DNA from: Vibrio sp. NTOU-M3 | GTDB taxonomy: Bacteria > Pseudomonadota > Gammaproteobacteria > Enterobacterales > Vibrionaceae | NCBI RefSeq assembly: GCF_040869035.1 | Contig: NZ_CP162100.1 | Location: forward strand, 248,001 to 312,000 | Direction: 5' to 3' | Length of the DNA stretch: 64,000 bases | In this document: piece after piece, positions 19,063 to 28,596 of the stretch | Numbering within the stretch: position 1 is the first letter of the stretch | Layout of the letters: each line of letters opens with the position of its first letter | The notes under the pieces: generated by a model | Seen by the model: the letters and a program-made list of their open reading frames with translations, nothing else | The model's database searches: none | What the model was told of the DNA's origin: nothing | Translations under genes and position numbers: made by a program

Positions 19063-19231
19063 AGAACTTCCTTTTCATATTGTCCGTGCTACAAATTAAC
19101 ACCGAATGGCATACTTAATATGAAGAGTTGTATGAAGAGTAAAAAAGTTCAGTCTCTATTCACAGCTTCCACCGAGATGAAACTTTACCTTTAGGTGAAT
19201 GTTTGAGCCCTGCCACAGGGTAAAGCAATAA

Positions 19232-19258
19232 AAAAACCCGGCAAGAAGCCGGGTTTTT
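19232..19258 (-). terminator. Terminator after crp
   Basis: AAAAACCCGGC and GCCGGGTTTTT flank a 5-base loop; on the minus strand a T-run follows, ending crp transcription. Confidence 0.9.
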
Positions 19259-19279
19259 GAGAACGTTTCAAGCGTTTGC

Positions 19280-19912
19280 TTAACGAGTACCGTAGACCAC
19301 GATAGTTTTACCGTGTGCAGAAATTAGGTTCTGCTCTTCAAGCATTTTCAGGATACGACCCACTGTTTCACGAGAACAACCAACGATTTGGCCAATCTCT
19401 TGACGAGTGATCTTGATTTGCATGCCGTCTGGGTGCGTCATCGCATCTGGTTGTTTCGCTAGGTTTAGTAGCGTTTGTGCAATACGGCCAGTTACGTCTA
19501 GGAACGCTAGGTCACCCACTTTCTGGCTAGTCACTTGTAGGCGACGAGCCATTTGAGCAGACAGGCGCATTAGAATGTCTGGGTTTACTTGGATAAGCTG
19601 ACGGAATTTCTTGAATGAGATTTCTGCAACTTCACAAGGAGATTTTGCACGAACCCAAGCAGTACGCTCTTGGTCTTCTTCGAACAGACCAAGCTCACCG
19701 ATAAAGTCACCTTGGTTTAGGTAAGAAAGGATCATTTCCTTACCTTCTTCATCCTTGATTAGTACCGCTACAGAACCTTTGACGATGTAGTACAAGGTTT
19801 CCGCTTTCTCGCCCGCGTGGATCAGCGTGCTCTTAGAAGGGTACTTGTGAATATGACAATGTGAAAGAAACCACTCTAGTGTTGGGTCGGTTTGAGGTTT
19901 ACCTAGAACCAT
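19280..19912 (-). CDS. crp: cAMP receptor protein
   Basis: CRP is the cAMP-dependent global regulator. At 210 residues it matches E. coli CRP. The cAMP-binding domain (residues about 20-115) includes [20 protein letters not shown] with the phosphate-binding Arg. The C-terminal helix-turn-helix contains [21 protein letters not shown], the DNA-recognition helix. Crp in vibrios controls carbon use, motility, biofilm and competence. The gene has a 240-base 5' region with a probable CRP site (20106-20121), consistent with autoregulation. Confidence 0.97.
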   Translation of the reverse strand: MVLGKPQTDPTLEWFLSHCHIHKYPSKSTLIHAGEKAETLYYIVKGSVAVLIKDEEGKEMILSYLNQGDFIGELGLFEEDQERTAWVRAKSPCEVAEISFKKFRQLIQVNPDILMRLSAQMARRLQVTSQKVGDLAFLDVTGRIAQTLLNLAKQPDAMTHPDGMQIKITRQEIGQIVGCSRETVGRILKMLEEQNLISAHGKTIVVYGTR

Positions 19913-20105
19913 AATATCTCACTTCCTCTGCAGGGTACGCTTGTCGCTTTCCATGTTTTAGCGAAGCCTTGAATCAGGCTTACTAGGATAAGAGCACTTC
20001 ACCAGTGCTGCAAGCTATCTTGTGTTTCGGCTACAAATAGTATCCTTTTTCGAAAACGATTTCTTGATTTTAATCGTGTCGAAGCTCGGATAATTTACGC
20101 AAAAA

Positions 20106-20121
20106 TGTGCACATGATCACG
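20106..20121. promoter_or_regulatory. CRP-binding site upstream of crp
   Basis: TGTGC, a 6-base spacer and TCACG match the consensus TGTGA-N6-TCACA at 8 of 10 positions, in an AT-rich flank. It sits about 195 bases upstream of the crp start codon, in the gap between prkB and crp, and is a candidate for CRP autoregulation as known in E. coli. Confidence 0.55.
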
Positions 20122-20154
20122 GTATGAAAAGTAATCGCAATCGACTAGCACTTT

Positions 20155-21024
20155 TTATCCAATTTTTCCTGTTTCGATTAACTGTTGTAGTATCGGCCTT
20201 ACTATGAGCTCCATTGCAAAGCTCATCTTGCCACCTGGTACAACGATGGTGTTGTGTCGAGACATAAACGATCCATCAATCATGGCAAGTAGGTAAGGGT
20301 AGTCAACATTTTTAATGCCACGCAAACGAATCACAACGAAACTTTCATCCAAGCTTGGTATGCCTTTTGCGTTCAAAGGGTTGGATGTATCGACCGTTGG
20401 GACGCGTTGAAAGTTAATGTGTGTTCGAGAAAATTGCGGGGTAATGTAATTCAGGTAGTCGTCCATCGAGCGGACAATGGAGTCCATCACGGCTTCACGT
20501 GAGTGGCCGCGATCGCGCGTATCGCGGACAAATTTTTGGATCCACTCTAAGTTTACAATCGGGACCATGCCAATCAAAAGGTCAACATGTTGTGCCACGT
20601 TGACATCACCATCCACGACTCCACCATGTAAACCTTCGTAAAACAAAACATCACTGCCTTCAGGTAGATCTTGCCAAGGTGTGAATGTTCCGGGCATCTG
20701 GTTATAAGGGACGGCTTCATCAAACGTATGTAGGTAACGGCGTACTTGGCCTGCACCTTCATGGCCATATTTACGGAAAAATTCGGCGAGGGCGGGAAAG
20801 TCGTTGGCCTGAGGGCCAAAATAACTGATGTGACGGCCTTGCTCACGAGCTTTACGAATTTCGACGTCCATTTCAGGACGAGTAAAACGGTGAAAGCTAT
20901 CACCTTCTACCCATGCAGCTTTGATGTCCATCATATTGAACATCTTACGAAAAGCTTCCGAAGTTGTGGTGGTTCCTGCACCGGATGAGCCTGTTACAGC
21001 GATAATCGGATGTTTTGCTGACAT
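20155..21024 (-). CDS. prkB: Phosphoribulokinase-like protein PrkB
   Basis: This 289-residue P-loop kinase has the Walker A motif GSSGAGTTT at residues about 12-20 and the phosphoribulokinase/uridine kinase fold (ADFYEGLHGG-like segment here read as FYEGLHGGVVDGDVNV near 130). E. coli PrkB is its nearest characterised-by-name relative, and its true substrate is unknown; there is no RuBisCO or Calvin cycle here. It sits between crp and yheU as in E. coli. Confidence 0.88.
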   Translation of the reverse strand: MSAKHPIIAVTGSSGAGTTTTSEAFRKMFNMMDIKAAWVEGDSFHRFTRPEMDVEIRKAREQGRHISYFGPQANDFPALAEFFRKYGHEGAGQVRRYLHTFDEAVPYNQMPGTFTPWQDLPEGSDVLFYEGLHGGVVDGDVNVAQHVDLLIGMVPIVNLEWIQKFVRDTRDRGHSREAVMDSIVRSMDDYLNYITPQFSRTHINFQRVPTVDTSNPLNAKGIPSLDESFVVIRLRGIKNVDYPYLLAMIDGSFMSRHNTIVVPGGKMSFAMELIVRPILQQLIETGKIG

Positions 21025-21141
21025 GACAACCCTTGTCGTTAACTAACTTACCTGTTGGATTTCATCGTACACTCGGGACGATGAATCGTTTGCCACTATA
21101 GCATGGATTATAGCGCTGTCATCGTCTGCTGTACGGTATCA

Positions 21142-21354
21142 TTAAAACTTTTGGCGTAATTGAATATCCACAGTTTCGTGTAATTCAGAGAAAACAACGA
21201 CGGCTTCACCTGTTTTGAGCTGGGCCTTAACTTGGTCAATTTTGTCTTGAAGAGAAACCTCTTCTGTGCCGTAGTCAGTCCCTTCACGAAGGACAAATTC
21301 TTTGATCAGGTTGTCCAGCGCATCTTCAGAGATTTGTTGCCAAGGAACAATCAT
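21142..21354 (-). CDS. yheU: YheU family small protein
   Basis: The 70-residue protein begins [17 protein letters not shown] and carries [14 protein letters not shown], the hallmark of the conserved YheU/UPF0270 family. Function is not established. It lies between prkB and yheT on the same strand and order as in E. coli, which supports a conserved transcription unit (yheT-yheU-prkB). Confidence 0.88.
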   Translation of the reverse strand: MIVPWQQISEDALDNLIKEFVLREGTDYGTEEVSLQDKIDQVKAQLKTGEAVVVFSELHETVDIQLRQKF

Positions 21355-21395
21355 AAATACCTCACTCGTTTATGATCTTCGTGTTGAAGGCGTCA

Positions 21396-22370
21396 TTATG
21401 CCGTTTTCAGGCTCTCATAGTAAGCGGGGAGCGTCTCTTCAAGCCAAAATCTCGGTTTAAGCACCGAGCCGGTGACAAACCCGACATGGCCGCCTTGGTC
21501 ATACAATTGATAATCGATGTTTTCTGGTAGGACAAACTTGGGTATGACGGCATCGGTCATAAATGGGTCGTCCTTGGCATGAATGATTTGGGTTGGTAAG
21601 CGGATTTCTTTCAGGCGATGGATACCAGAGCAGCGTTGATAGTAGTCATCGGCATCTTTAAAACCGTGTAGTGGTGCGGTGATCAAATCATCAAAGTCAT
21701 AAAGACGGGTGACCCGATGGATATGTTGATAGGAGATACCCAATTCACCTTTGAGCAAATGGTGTTTGCGTAGTGCATTGCGTTTTAATGAGCCGAGTAA
21801 GTAGCGTCGATATACTTTGGAAAAGCCTTGTTCGATGCGAGTAGAACAGGCAGACAGATCTAAGGGTGCTGAAACGATGGTGGCAGCATTAAGTAATGGT
21901 TCGTCGGCATATGTGGCAAGGTAATTCGCCAACATATTTCCGCCGAGAGAAATGCCCACCGCGACTTTAGGATTGTCAGGAAACTGTTGTTGAACATGCT
22001 GTAGAAATTGGCGTGCGTCTTCTGTTTCTCCAGAATGGTAAGCTCGTGCTCGTTTGTTCGGTTTGCCGCTGCAACCGCGAAAATGCATCATTACCGCGAG
22101 CCAACCTTGCTTCGAAAACGCGTCCATTAATCCATTAGCATAAGGGCTATAAAAGCAGCCTTCCAGCCCGTGAAATAAGATAAATAGAGGTTTCTTGCTG
22201 ACTGACGGCGTACGCCAATCTTCACTCCACGCGAGATCCAAAAAATCACCATCCGGCGTATCGAGTGTTTGCCATACAGGCTCAAACAGGGCTTTCTTGC
22301 GAATAAACCTTGGAGCCAGAGTCTGTAGGTGAGGGTTGGTTAATCCTGTAGCCGCGGTGAAGTGAGTCAT
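21396..22370 (-). CDS. yheT: YheT-type alpha/beta hydrolase
   Basis: This 324-residue alpha/beta hydrolase contains HGLEG near residue 70 (oxyanion), the nucleophile elbow GISLGGNML near 140, an Asp in HAKDDPFM near 270, and GGHVGFV near 298 for the catalytic His. The N-terminal NPHLQTL segment is the UPF0017/YheT signature. The substrate is uncertain; relatives act as esterases or lipases. It follows the TIGR02444 gene with a 12-base gap, so it is likely co-transcribed with it. Confidence 0.88.
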   Translation of the reverse strand: MTHFTAATGLTNPHLQTLAPRFIRKKALFEPVWQTLDTPDGDFLDLAWSEDWRTPSVSKKPLFILFHGLEGCFYSPYANGLMDAFSKQGWLAVMMHFRGCSGKPNKRARAYHSGETEDARQFLQHVQQQFPDNPKVAVGISLGGNMLANYLATYADEPLLNAATIVSAPLDLSACSTRIEQGFSKVYRRYLLGSLKRNALRKHHLLKGELGISYQHIHRVTRLYDFDDLITAPLHGFKDADDYYQRCSGIHRLKEIRLPTQIIHAKDDPFMTDAVIPKFVLPENIDYQLYDQGGHVGFVTGSVLKPRFWLEETLPAYYESLKTA

Positions 22371-22382
22371 GGGTTTGTGTGC

Positions 22383-22865
22383 CTAGTGTTGATGAGGTTC
22401 GGCAGGTTTAGCAAAAATAGTGGCGAGGTGTTCGCCTCCGAGCTGACGGCAATATTTTAAGGTTAATGCGTCCCCTTGATTATTCTTTAATGCTAGGTGG
22501 TTGACGCAATCAACCAAGTCCGCTTGTTGCTGCTTTTCCAGTTGAAGCTCAAATTGCAATGCCTCACGATACAAGGTATCCGGCAACTGGAGTTTGAGTT
22601 TGCGTCTTAGCTCACGATAGCTGTGTAATAGTGTTTCCGAGCGCCCTAAACACGCTTCAATTAAATGCCAGTCTTGCTCATTGAAGCTCACCGCTTGTTC
22701 ATCAAGCCATTTGAGCAACAGCAATAGGTTGACGTTCCCACCATAGTTATTTTGCAAGCTCAAGCACGCTTCTTTAACTTCTCGCATGCTGTAATACTGC
22801 AAGCTAAATTGCCATAAACGTTCCAGTGTTAGTGATATACGTACCTGCTCTTGACTCATTAGCAT
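22383..22865 (-). CDS. TIGR02444 family protein
   Basis: I chose ATG 22865 (160 residues, GTGGGAG ribosome site just upstream); an in-frame start at 22889 and another at 22859 are alternatives. The protein is largely alpha-helical. Features are LTLERLWQFSLQYYS near the start and LQNNYGGNVNLLLLL around residues 35-50, which identify TIGR02444, a family found beside yheT/yheS in gammaproteobacteria. No function has been assigned. Confidence 0.82.
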   Translation of the reverse strand: MLMSQEQVRISLTLERLWQFSLQYYSMREVKEACLSLQNNYGGNVNLLLLLKWLDEQAVSFNEQDWHLIEACLGRSETLLHSYRELRRKLKLQLPDTLYREALQFELQLEKQQQADLVDCVNHLALKNNQGDALTLKYCRQLGGEHLATIFAKPAEPHQH

Positions 22866-23079
22866 TGAACTCCCACAGCTTTGGCTCACGTTATTTCTGG
22901 GCCGCTATCCGATGTAGATGATTAGGATAGATAAGGTCCAGTTTAGCGTTGTTCAGCCTATCTTACAGCGAATTGCTTGAAAAGTGTGCAACATGACTGA
23001 TTGGTATTATGTAAAAGAATGTAGCTAGTTTCCTACATGACAATGTCAGCCCAGTGCGAATTGCTGTTGGGGGAAAGCA

Positions 23080-23105
23080 AAAGAGCCACGAATGTGGCTC
23101 TTTGT
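23080..23105 (-). terminator. Terminator after yheS
   Basis: AAAGAGCCAC and GTGGCTCTTT form a 10-bp stem around GAAT; on the minus strand it ends in CTTTTGCTTT. Confidence 0.75.
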
Positions 23106-23107
23106 CG

Positions 23108-25030
23108 TTAGGCTTGGTTGAAGTCTTGTTCCATTTGCTCAAGCTCTTCTTGTAATGACATCCATTCCATCTCGACTTCTTCTAACTCGCCTTTGCTGTC
23201 AGCCTGCAGAGTAAGAACCTGATTCAGTTTGGCTTTGTTTTCGGCTTCGTACAGGCTGTTATCTGCTAACTGCGCTTCCGCTTCAGCAAGCGCAGCGCCT
23301 AATTTGTCCATCTTTTCTTCAAGTTTGGTGAGCGTTTTACGCAGTGGTGCCGTTTGTTTACGGAACTCGGCTTCACGGCGTTTCTGCTCTTTCTTCGCCG
23401 CTGCACTGTTGGTACTGCTTTTTTCTGGTTGTGATGCTTGCGCTTCACGACGTTGCTCTTTTTGCTGATCTGTTAGCCACTTATAGTAGTCATTCAAGTC
23501 ACCATCAAAAGGTGCAACTTGGCGATCATGGACTAAATACAAGTCATCGGTGGTTGCACGGAGTAAATAACGGTCGTGCGAGACGATCACCATTGCCCCT
23601 TCAAAGGTCTGCAATGCCAGCGTTAACGCTTGACGCATATCCAAATCAAGGTGGTTGGTCGGCTCATCGAGTAGCAATAGGTTTGGTTTCTGCCAGACGA
23701 TCAAAGCTAAAACTAAACGCGCTTTTTCACCACCAGAGAAAGGGGCAACCTTTTCTAACGCTTTGTCGCCTTGAAAGCCAAAGCTACCGAGATAGTTACG
23801 CAGTTCTAATTCTGTCTTTTGTGGGGCGATTTGCATCATGTGCTGCAATGGTGTTTCTTCTGGATGCAATGTTTCCAATTGATGCTGGGCGAAATAGCCA
23901 ATTTTCACACCTTGAGAATAGGTGAGTTCGCCACCCTGAGTATTGAGCTCCCCTGACAGCAATTTAATCAGAGTCGATTTACCGGCACCATTGCGACCAA
24001 GTAGGCCAATTCGGCTGCCTGGAACGAGGTTAAGGCGGATTTTTTCCAAAATTAGGTTATCACCGTACCCAGCAGAGACATCATCCATCATAATGATTGG
24101 GTTTGGTAGCGCATCCGGATCGCGGAACTGGAAACTGAATGGGTTATCAAACTGCGCAGGCAGTACTTTTTCCATGCGCTCCAGAGCTTTAATTCGGCTC
24201 TGCGCTTGACGGGCTTTGGAGGCTTTATAACGGAAGCGATCGATGTAGGACTGCATGTGCGACATCTGCTTTTGTTGCTTTTCAAACATCGCTTGTTGCA
24301 ACACCAGCTTTTGCGCTCGTTGCTCTTCAAATGACGAGTAGTTGCCGGTGTACTCGTTGAGGTTTTGATTTTCGATGTGGATGATGCGACCTACGATAGG
24401 GTCAAGAAAATCGCGGTCGTGCGAGATAAGAACCAGTGTCCCCGGGTAATTCTGTAGCCAGCGCTCTAACCACATGACTGCATCCAAATCCAAGTGGTTG
24501 GTTGGCTCATCGAGCAAAAGTAAATCAGAGCGACACAGCAGTGCTTGAGCAAGGTTGAGGCGCATACGCCAGCCCCCCGAAAACTGGGTCAGACTCCAGC
24601 TCATCTGCGCTTGACTAAAACCCAAACCATCAAGCAATTCGGCGGCGCGTGCCCGGATGCTGTAACCGCCGATGGTTTCGATTTGGCCGTGGATTTCGGC
24701 TACTAAAGTGCCGTTATCTGCTTGCTCTGCTTGTGCCAGTTTCTGCTCGAGAGAGCGGTATTCACGATCCCCGTCGATCACATATTCCAGTGCACTACGC
24801 TCAAGGGCAGGCGTCTCCTGAGCAACCCAAGCCATCTCCCAATGCGCAGGTTTGCTAAAATTACCAGCATCGACAGACAATTCGTCTTTGATCAGAGCAA
24901 ACAGGGTTGATTTACCACAGCCATTTTTACCCACCAGACCAATCTTGTCTCCGGGATGGATAGTTGCGGAAGTTTGATCCAACAATGGCTTGCCGCCACG
25001 TAGGAGCTGAATGTCTGAAAAGGTAATCAT
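23108..25030 (-). CDS. yheS: ABC-F family ATPase YheS
   Basis: The 640-residue protein is a soluble ABC-F ATPase with two tandem nucleotide-binding domains and no membrane segment. Domain 1 (about 1-240) has GLVGKNGCGKST and LLLLDEPTNHLD; domain 2 (about 315-530) has GLLGRNGAGKST and FSGGEKARLVLA with a second DEPTNHLD. The inter-domain linker (about 240-310, rich in Arg and Lys) is the tRNA/ribosome contact of the family. A C-terminal coiled-coil (about 540-640) follows. ABC-F proteins act on stalled ribosomes. It is divergent from kefG-kefB, with a 148-base shared upstream region. Confidence 0.92.
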   Translation of the reverse strand: MITFSDIQLLRGGKPLLDQTSATIHPGDKIGLVGKNGCGKSTLFALIKDELSVDAGNFSKPAHWEMAWVAQETPALERSALEYVIDGDREYRSLEQKLAQAEQADNGTLVAEIHGQIETIGGYSIRARAAELLDGLGFSQAQMSWSLTQFSGGWRMRLNLAQALLCRSDLLLLDEPTNHLDLDAVMWLERWLQNYPGTLVLISHDRDFLDPIVGRIIHIENQNLNEYTGNYSSFEEQRAQKLVLQQAMFEKQQKQMSHMQSYIDRFRYKASKARQAQSRIKALERMEKVLPAQFDNPFSFQFRDPDALPNPIIMMDDVSAGYGDNLILEKIRLNLVPGSRIGLLGRNGAGKSTLIKLLSGELNTQGGELTYSQGVKIGYFAQHQLETLHPEETPLQHMMQIAPQKTELELRNYLGSFGFQGDKALEKVAPFSGGEKARLVLALIVWQKPNLLLLDEPTNHLDLDMRQALTLALQTFEGAMVIVSHDRYLLRATTDDLYLVHDRQVAPFDGDLNDYYKWLTDQQKEQRREAQASQPEKSSTNSAAAKKEQKRREAEFRKQTAPLRKTLTKLEEKMDKLGAALAEAEAQLADNSLYEAENKAKLNQVLTLQADSKGELEEVEMEWMSLQEELEQMEQDFNQA

Positions 25031-25178
25031 AGTCTGTCGCTTTGTCTTTAATCGTGTCGCGGTGAATAGTAGGGGGATTAGGATAAAAAGTCGATCATTG
25101 CGTTATGCGCGCCAACCACGTATAACGATCTGATAACGAAAAGATTGCATAATGTTACAAAGGAATGCTGCCCAAAGG

Positions 25179-25754
25179 ATGACTACTAGCCAAACGCTGC
25201 CAAAAATTTTAGTGATTTTTGCACACCCAGAGCCCAATGCCTCCATTGCTAATCAGGTGATGACTAAGAAAATTGAGTCTCTGGAACATGTCACGCTTCA
25301 CGATCTGTACGGTTGTTACCCAGACTTTTTTATTGATGTCGCGGCGGAGCATCAGTTGCTGCTTGAACATGACATCATCGTTTTCCAACATCCACTATTT
25401 ATGTATTCCTGCCCAGCATTATTGAAAGAGTGGATTGACCGCGTCTTAGGCAAGGGGTTTGCCTTTGGGGCGGGTAGCGCACTGCAAGGAAAATACTGGC
25501 GTAGCGTGATCACCACGGGAGGCAAGCAAGAAGCCTTTGGTGAAAAGGGATATAACAAGTACCCGCTGGCCGATATTTTACAACCTTTTGAGCTGACGGC
25601 AGCGCTGTGTCAGATGCATTGGATCGAACCACTGGTGCTGTATTGGTCACGTAACGTGACCGATATCGAACGTTACCAACATGCTGAGCAATACCGCCGC
25701 TGGTTACAAGACCCACTTTCGATTGTAGGAGGCTGCGATGGCGATGGAATCTGA
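25179..25754 (+). CDS. kefG: Glutathione-regulated K+ efflux ancillary protein KefG
   Basis: KefG is a flavodoxin-like NAD(P)H oxidoreductase that activates KefB. The segment VIFAHPEPNASIANQV begins the fold, and DLYGCYPDFFIDV and IVFQHPLFMYSCPALLKEWIDRVL are highly conserved with E. coli KefG. The start is uncertain: ATG 25179 gives 191 residues (E. coli 184), while ATG 25152 would add nine. Its stop overlaps the kefB start by 17 bases. Confidence 0.9.
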   Translation: MTTSQTLPKILVIFAHPEPNASIANQVMTKKIESLEHVTLHDLYGCYPDFFIDVAAEHQLLLEHDIIVFQHPLFMYSCPALLKEWIDRVLGKGFAFGAGSALQGKYWRSVITTGGKQEAFGEKGYNKYPLADILQPFELTAALCQMHWIEPLVLYWSRNVTDIERYQHAEQYRRWLQDPLSIVGGCDGDGI

Positions 25755-27543
25755 TTTTCTGCAAAGCAGCTTTATTTTTCTTACCGCAGCGGTGATTGCT
25801 GTTCCTTTAGCTCAGCGCGCTGGTTTAGGTTCTGTTTTGGGGTATTTGCTGGCTGGTGTGGCAATCGGTCCATGGGGACTGGGTTTAATTAGCGATGTTG
25901 AAGCCATTCTGCACTTTGCTGAATTTGGTGTTGTATTGCTGCTGTTTCTGATTGGTCTTGAGCTGAATCCGAAAAAACTGTTCCAGATGAAAGGCCCAAT
26001 ATTAGGGCTGGGTGGGGCACAAGTAGTATTGACCACTTTAGCTTTATCTCTGATTGCTCATTTTGCTGGGATTGGTTGGCAAACCAGCTTAGTGATTGGG
26101 ATGGGGCTGGCGCTGTCATCTACAGCGATTGCGTTAAAAGTTATTGAAGAGCAAGGTTTGGGTGGCTCTGAAACGGGGCAGTCAGGCTTTGCGGTATTGC
26201 TGTTTCAAGATATCGCCGTGATCCCAATGCTGGCCTTCCTTCCCATGTTAGCGGGTAATACCGCGGGTAATTGGTGGGATGCAATCTGGATGTTAGCAGG
26301 GATCACTGGCTTGATGGTGGGTGGGCATTTCTTACTTCGCCCATTATTTCGCTATATCGTACTCAGTGGCGTTCGCGAGCTCTTTACCGTAGCGGCTTTG
26401 CTGTTGGTCATTGGTATTGCTCTGCTGATGAAAAAACTCGGACTCTCAATGGCATTGGGCACATTTTTGGCGGGTGTTCTGCTGGCGGAGAGTGAGTATC
26501 GCCATGAACTGGAAATAGCCATTGAACCGTTCAAAGGTCTATTGTTGGGATTGTTCTTCATTGCGGTAGGCATGGCCGTGAATTTGGGCTTACTGGCGCT
26601 CCAACCACTGCAAGTTTTAGGGGCAGTCATTGGTCTTATCGTCATCAAAGGGCTGATTTTATACTTTCTGGCTAAACTCGCCGGGACACGAGCAAAAGCA
26701 CGCAGCAAGATGGCCGCAATTTTAAGCCAAGGCGGTGAATTTGCGTTTGTCATTTTTACCGCTGCTAGCGCAGAAGGGTTACTTGATCAGCAGCAAACTG
26801 CATTCTTATTGGTGGTAGTGAGCCTTTCGATGGTGACAACGCCTTTGTTGCTGATGTTGCAAAAACAGTGGTTTGCTAAAAAGCTGAATTTCGATGAAGG
26901 CACCACAATTAAAACAGATGTGGTTGATAAAAGCCCACGGGTGATCATTGCGGGTTTTGGACGTTTTGGACAAATTGTTGGGCGCTTAATGTATGCCAAC
27001 AAAATGAAAGTGACCGTATTAGAGAGTGATGCCAGCCAAATTCAGTTATTGCGCAAGTATGGCTATAAAGTTTTTTATGGTGATGCTACCCAATTAGATC
27101 TATTACGGGCCGCCGGGGCTGCAAAAGCGGAAGCGATAGTGCTTTGTACCGACTCACCCGATGAGATCATGAAAATCGTAGACTTGTGTAAACATCACTT
27201 TCCTAAAATGAAAGTATTGGCTCGTGCGCGCAGCCGCGTTGAAGCCTATCAGTTGCTAAGTCATGGGGTTGAAAGCTATTCACGTGAAACCTTCCTCGGC
27301 GCGTTAGATTTAGGCCGTCAAGCCTTGGTTGAACTCGGTATGCATCCTTATCAAGCCAAGCGAGCAGAAGCGCATTTTCGTAAATTGGATAATGCGATGC
27401 TGAAAGAGCTGTTGCCACAACATATTGAAGATAAACAATTGGCCTTGAGAGCCAAAGAAGCTCGTAAAGAGCTGGAAGAAATTTTTGGTCGTGAAATGGA
27501 GAGTGACCAACAATCGAAAAACTTTTGGAATGAATCACCCTAG
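25738..27543 (+). CDS. kefB: Glutathione-gated K+/H+ antiporter KefB
   Basis: This 601-residue inner-membrane antiporter has 12 or so membrane helices over residues 1-380 (CPA2 family) and a C-terminal Rossmann KTN/RCK domain (about 395-520). The RCK motif is GFGRFGQIVGRL with VLESDASQI as the acidic end of the first fold. QGGEFAFVIF in a late helix matches the family. It protects cells from electrophiles by lowering internal pH when glutathione adducts accumulate. GGAGG precedes ATG 25738. The upstream kefG overlap and conserved order support co-expression. Confidence 0.94.
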   Translation: MAMESDFLQSSFIFLTAAVIAVPLAQRAGLGSVLGYLLAGVAIGPWGLGLISDVEAILHFAEFGVVLLLFLIGLELNPKKLFQMKGPILGLGGAQVVLTTLALSLIAHFAGIGWQTSLVIGMGLALSSTAIALKVIEEQGLGGSETGQSGFAVLLFQDIAVIPMLAFLPMLAGNTAGNWWDAIWMLAGITGLMVGGHFLLRPLFRYIVLSGVRELFTVAALLLVIGIALLMKKLGLSMALGTFLAGVLLAESEYRHELEIAIEPFKGLLLGLFFIAVGMAVNLGLLALQPLQVLGAVIGLIVIKGLILYFLAKLAGTRAKARSKMAAILSQGGEFAFVIFTAASAEGLLDQQQTAFLLVVVSLSMVTTPLLLMLQKQWFAKKLNFDEGTTIKTDVVDKSPRVIIAGFGRFGQIVGRLMYANKMKVTVLESDASQIQLLRKYGYKVFYGDATQLDLLRAAGAAKAEAIVLCTDSPDEIMKIVDLCKHHFPKMKVLARARSRVEAYQLLSHGVESYSRETFLGALDLGRQALVELGMHPYQAKRAEAHFRKLDNAMLKELLPQHIEDKQLALRAKEARKELEEIFGREMESDQQSKNFWNESP

Positions 27544-27581
27544 CATTTGCTTGGGATGACAAAGCTAGACTGAGACGTGAA

Positions 27582-27776
27582 ATGAAAAAAAGATTTATCG
27601 CAGGCGCCAACTGTCCTAAGTGTCAACACCAAGACACATTACGCTGGTGGATAGAGAATAATATTGAGTTAGTAGAGTGTGTTGAGTGTGATTACGCCGA
27701 GCAACGTAAGCCCCAATCGGTTGAGAAAACAGGGCATGCTCAGCAAGACATGATCGGAATTTTTAAACCCGATTGA
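27582..27776 (+). CDS. yheV: YheV family zinc-ribbon protein
   Basis: The 64-residue protein has a two-Cys plus two-Cys zinc ribbon (CPKCQHQD at about 12-15 and CVECDYAE at about 37-42), flanked by charged residues. This is the YheV/TIGR02443 family, of unknown function, found between kefB and slyD in enterics as here. It starts 38 bases after kefB. Confidence 0.88.
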   Translation: MKKRFIAGANCPKCQHQDTLRWWIENNIELVECVECDYAEQRKPQSVEKTGHAQQDMIGIFKPD

Positions 27777-27865
27777 TTGAGTTTCCGAGATTGATCCCCA
27801 TAATACCTAGGTAATTAGTTTGTCCTCAGGTATGTCACCTGGGCTAAAACCGCCTTGGAGCACTT

Positions 27866-28447
27866 ATGAAAATCGAAAAGAACGTAGTCGTTAGTCTTGC
27901 GTACCAGGTAAAAATGGAAGACGGCGTTGTTGTTGATCAATCAACAGCGGATGCCCCTCTAGATTACCTGCACGGTAACAACAACCTGATCACAGGTCTT
28001 GAAAAAGAATTGGAAGGTAAAGTTGCTGGCGACAAATTCTCTGTAACAGTGGCTCCAGAAGAAGCATACGGTGAGCACAACGATGCTTTGGTACAACGTG
28101 TACCAGCGAACGTATTCCAAGGTGTTGATCAAATTGAAGTTGGTATGCGTTTCCTTGCTGACACTGACCAAGGTCCGATTCCTGTTGAAGTAACAGAAGT
28201 TGATGGCGACGAAGTTGTGGTTGATGGTAACCACATGCTTGCTGGTCAGACACTGTCTTTCGATGTGGAAGTGGTTGCAGTTCGTGAAGCGACTGCAGAA
28301 GAGATCGAACACGGTCATGTGCACCAAGCGGGTGGTTGTGGTCACGACCACGATCATGAAGGCGGCTGCTGTGGTGGCGAAGGTCATGATCACGGTGAAG
28401 AGAAAAAAGACGGTTGCTGCGGTGGCGGTAGCTGCGGCTCTCACTAA
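27866..28447 (+). CDS. slyD: FKBP-type peptidyl-prolyl isomerase SlyD
   Basis: SlyD is a cytosolic prolyl isomerase, chaperone and nickel metallochaperone. Residues about 1-70 and 125-150 form the FKBP domain (DYLHGNNNLITGLEKEL) and about 75-120 the inserted IF chaperone domain. The tail (about 150-193) is rich in His, Cys and Gly (GCGHDHDHEGGCCGG), typical of the metal-binding C-terminus. Length 193 compares with 196 in E. coli. A strong terminator follows. Confidence 0.95.
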   Translation: MKIEKNVVVSLAYQVKMEDGVVVDQSTADAPLDYLHGNNNLITGLEKELEGKVAGDKFSVTVAPEEAYGEHNDALVQRVPANVFQGVDQIEVGMRFLADTDQGPIPVEVTEVDGDEVVVDGNHMLAGQTLSFDVEVVAVREATAEEIEHGHVHQAGGCGHDHDHEGGCCGGEGHDHGEEKKDGCCGGGSCGSH

Positions 28448-28459
28448 AACGGCTTGCAC

Positions 28460-28475
28460 TGACTGAGGTCAGTCA
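28460..28475 (+). repeat. Short perfect hairpin ahead of the slyD terminator
   Basis: TGACTGA and TCAGTCA flank GG, forming a 7-bp stem 10 bases before the slyD terminator. It is probably part of the slyD 3' untranslated region. Confidence 0.5.
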
Positions 28476-28485
28476 ACAATCCTTC

Positions 28486-28521
28486 AAAGCGCTGAACAAG
28501 TCATTGTTCAGCGCTTTTTTG
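28486..28521 (+). terminator. Terminator after slyD
   Basis: AAAGCGCTGAACAA and TTGTTCAGCGCTTT form a perfect 14-bp stem with a GTCA loop, then TTTT. One of the strongest in the window. Confidence 0.95.
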
Positions 28522-28596
28522 TAACTGGAATTTGATTGACTCTTGGGTAGGTGCTGGCAAACTCCAATGATTATCTGAGCGTCCACAGGAGTCGAT

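Noticed and set aside
23344-23925. 193-residue plus-strand frame inside yheS
   Set aside because: Antisense to a well-conserved ABC-F gene; no supporting signal.
27959-28459. 166-residue minus-strand frame inside slyD
   Set aside because: It arises from the Gly/His-rich repeats of slyD read backwards.
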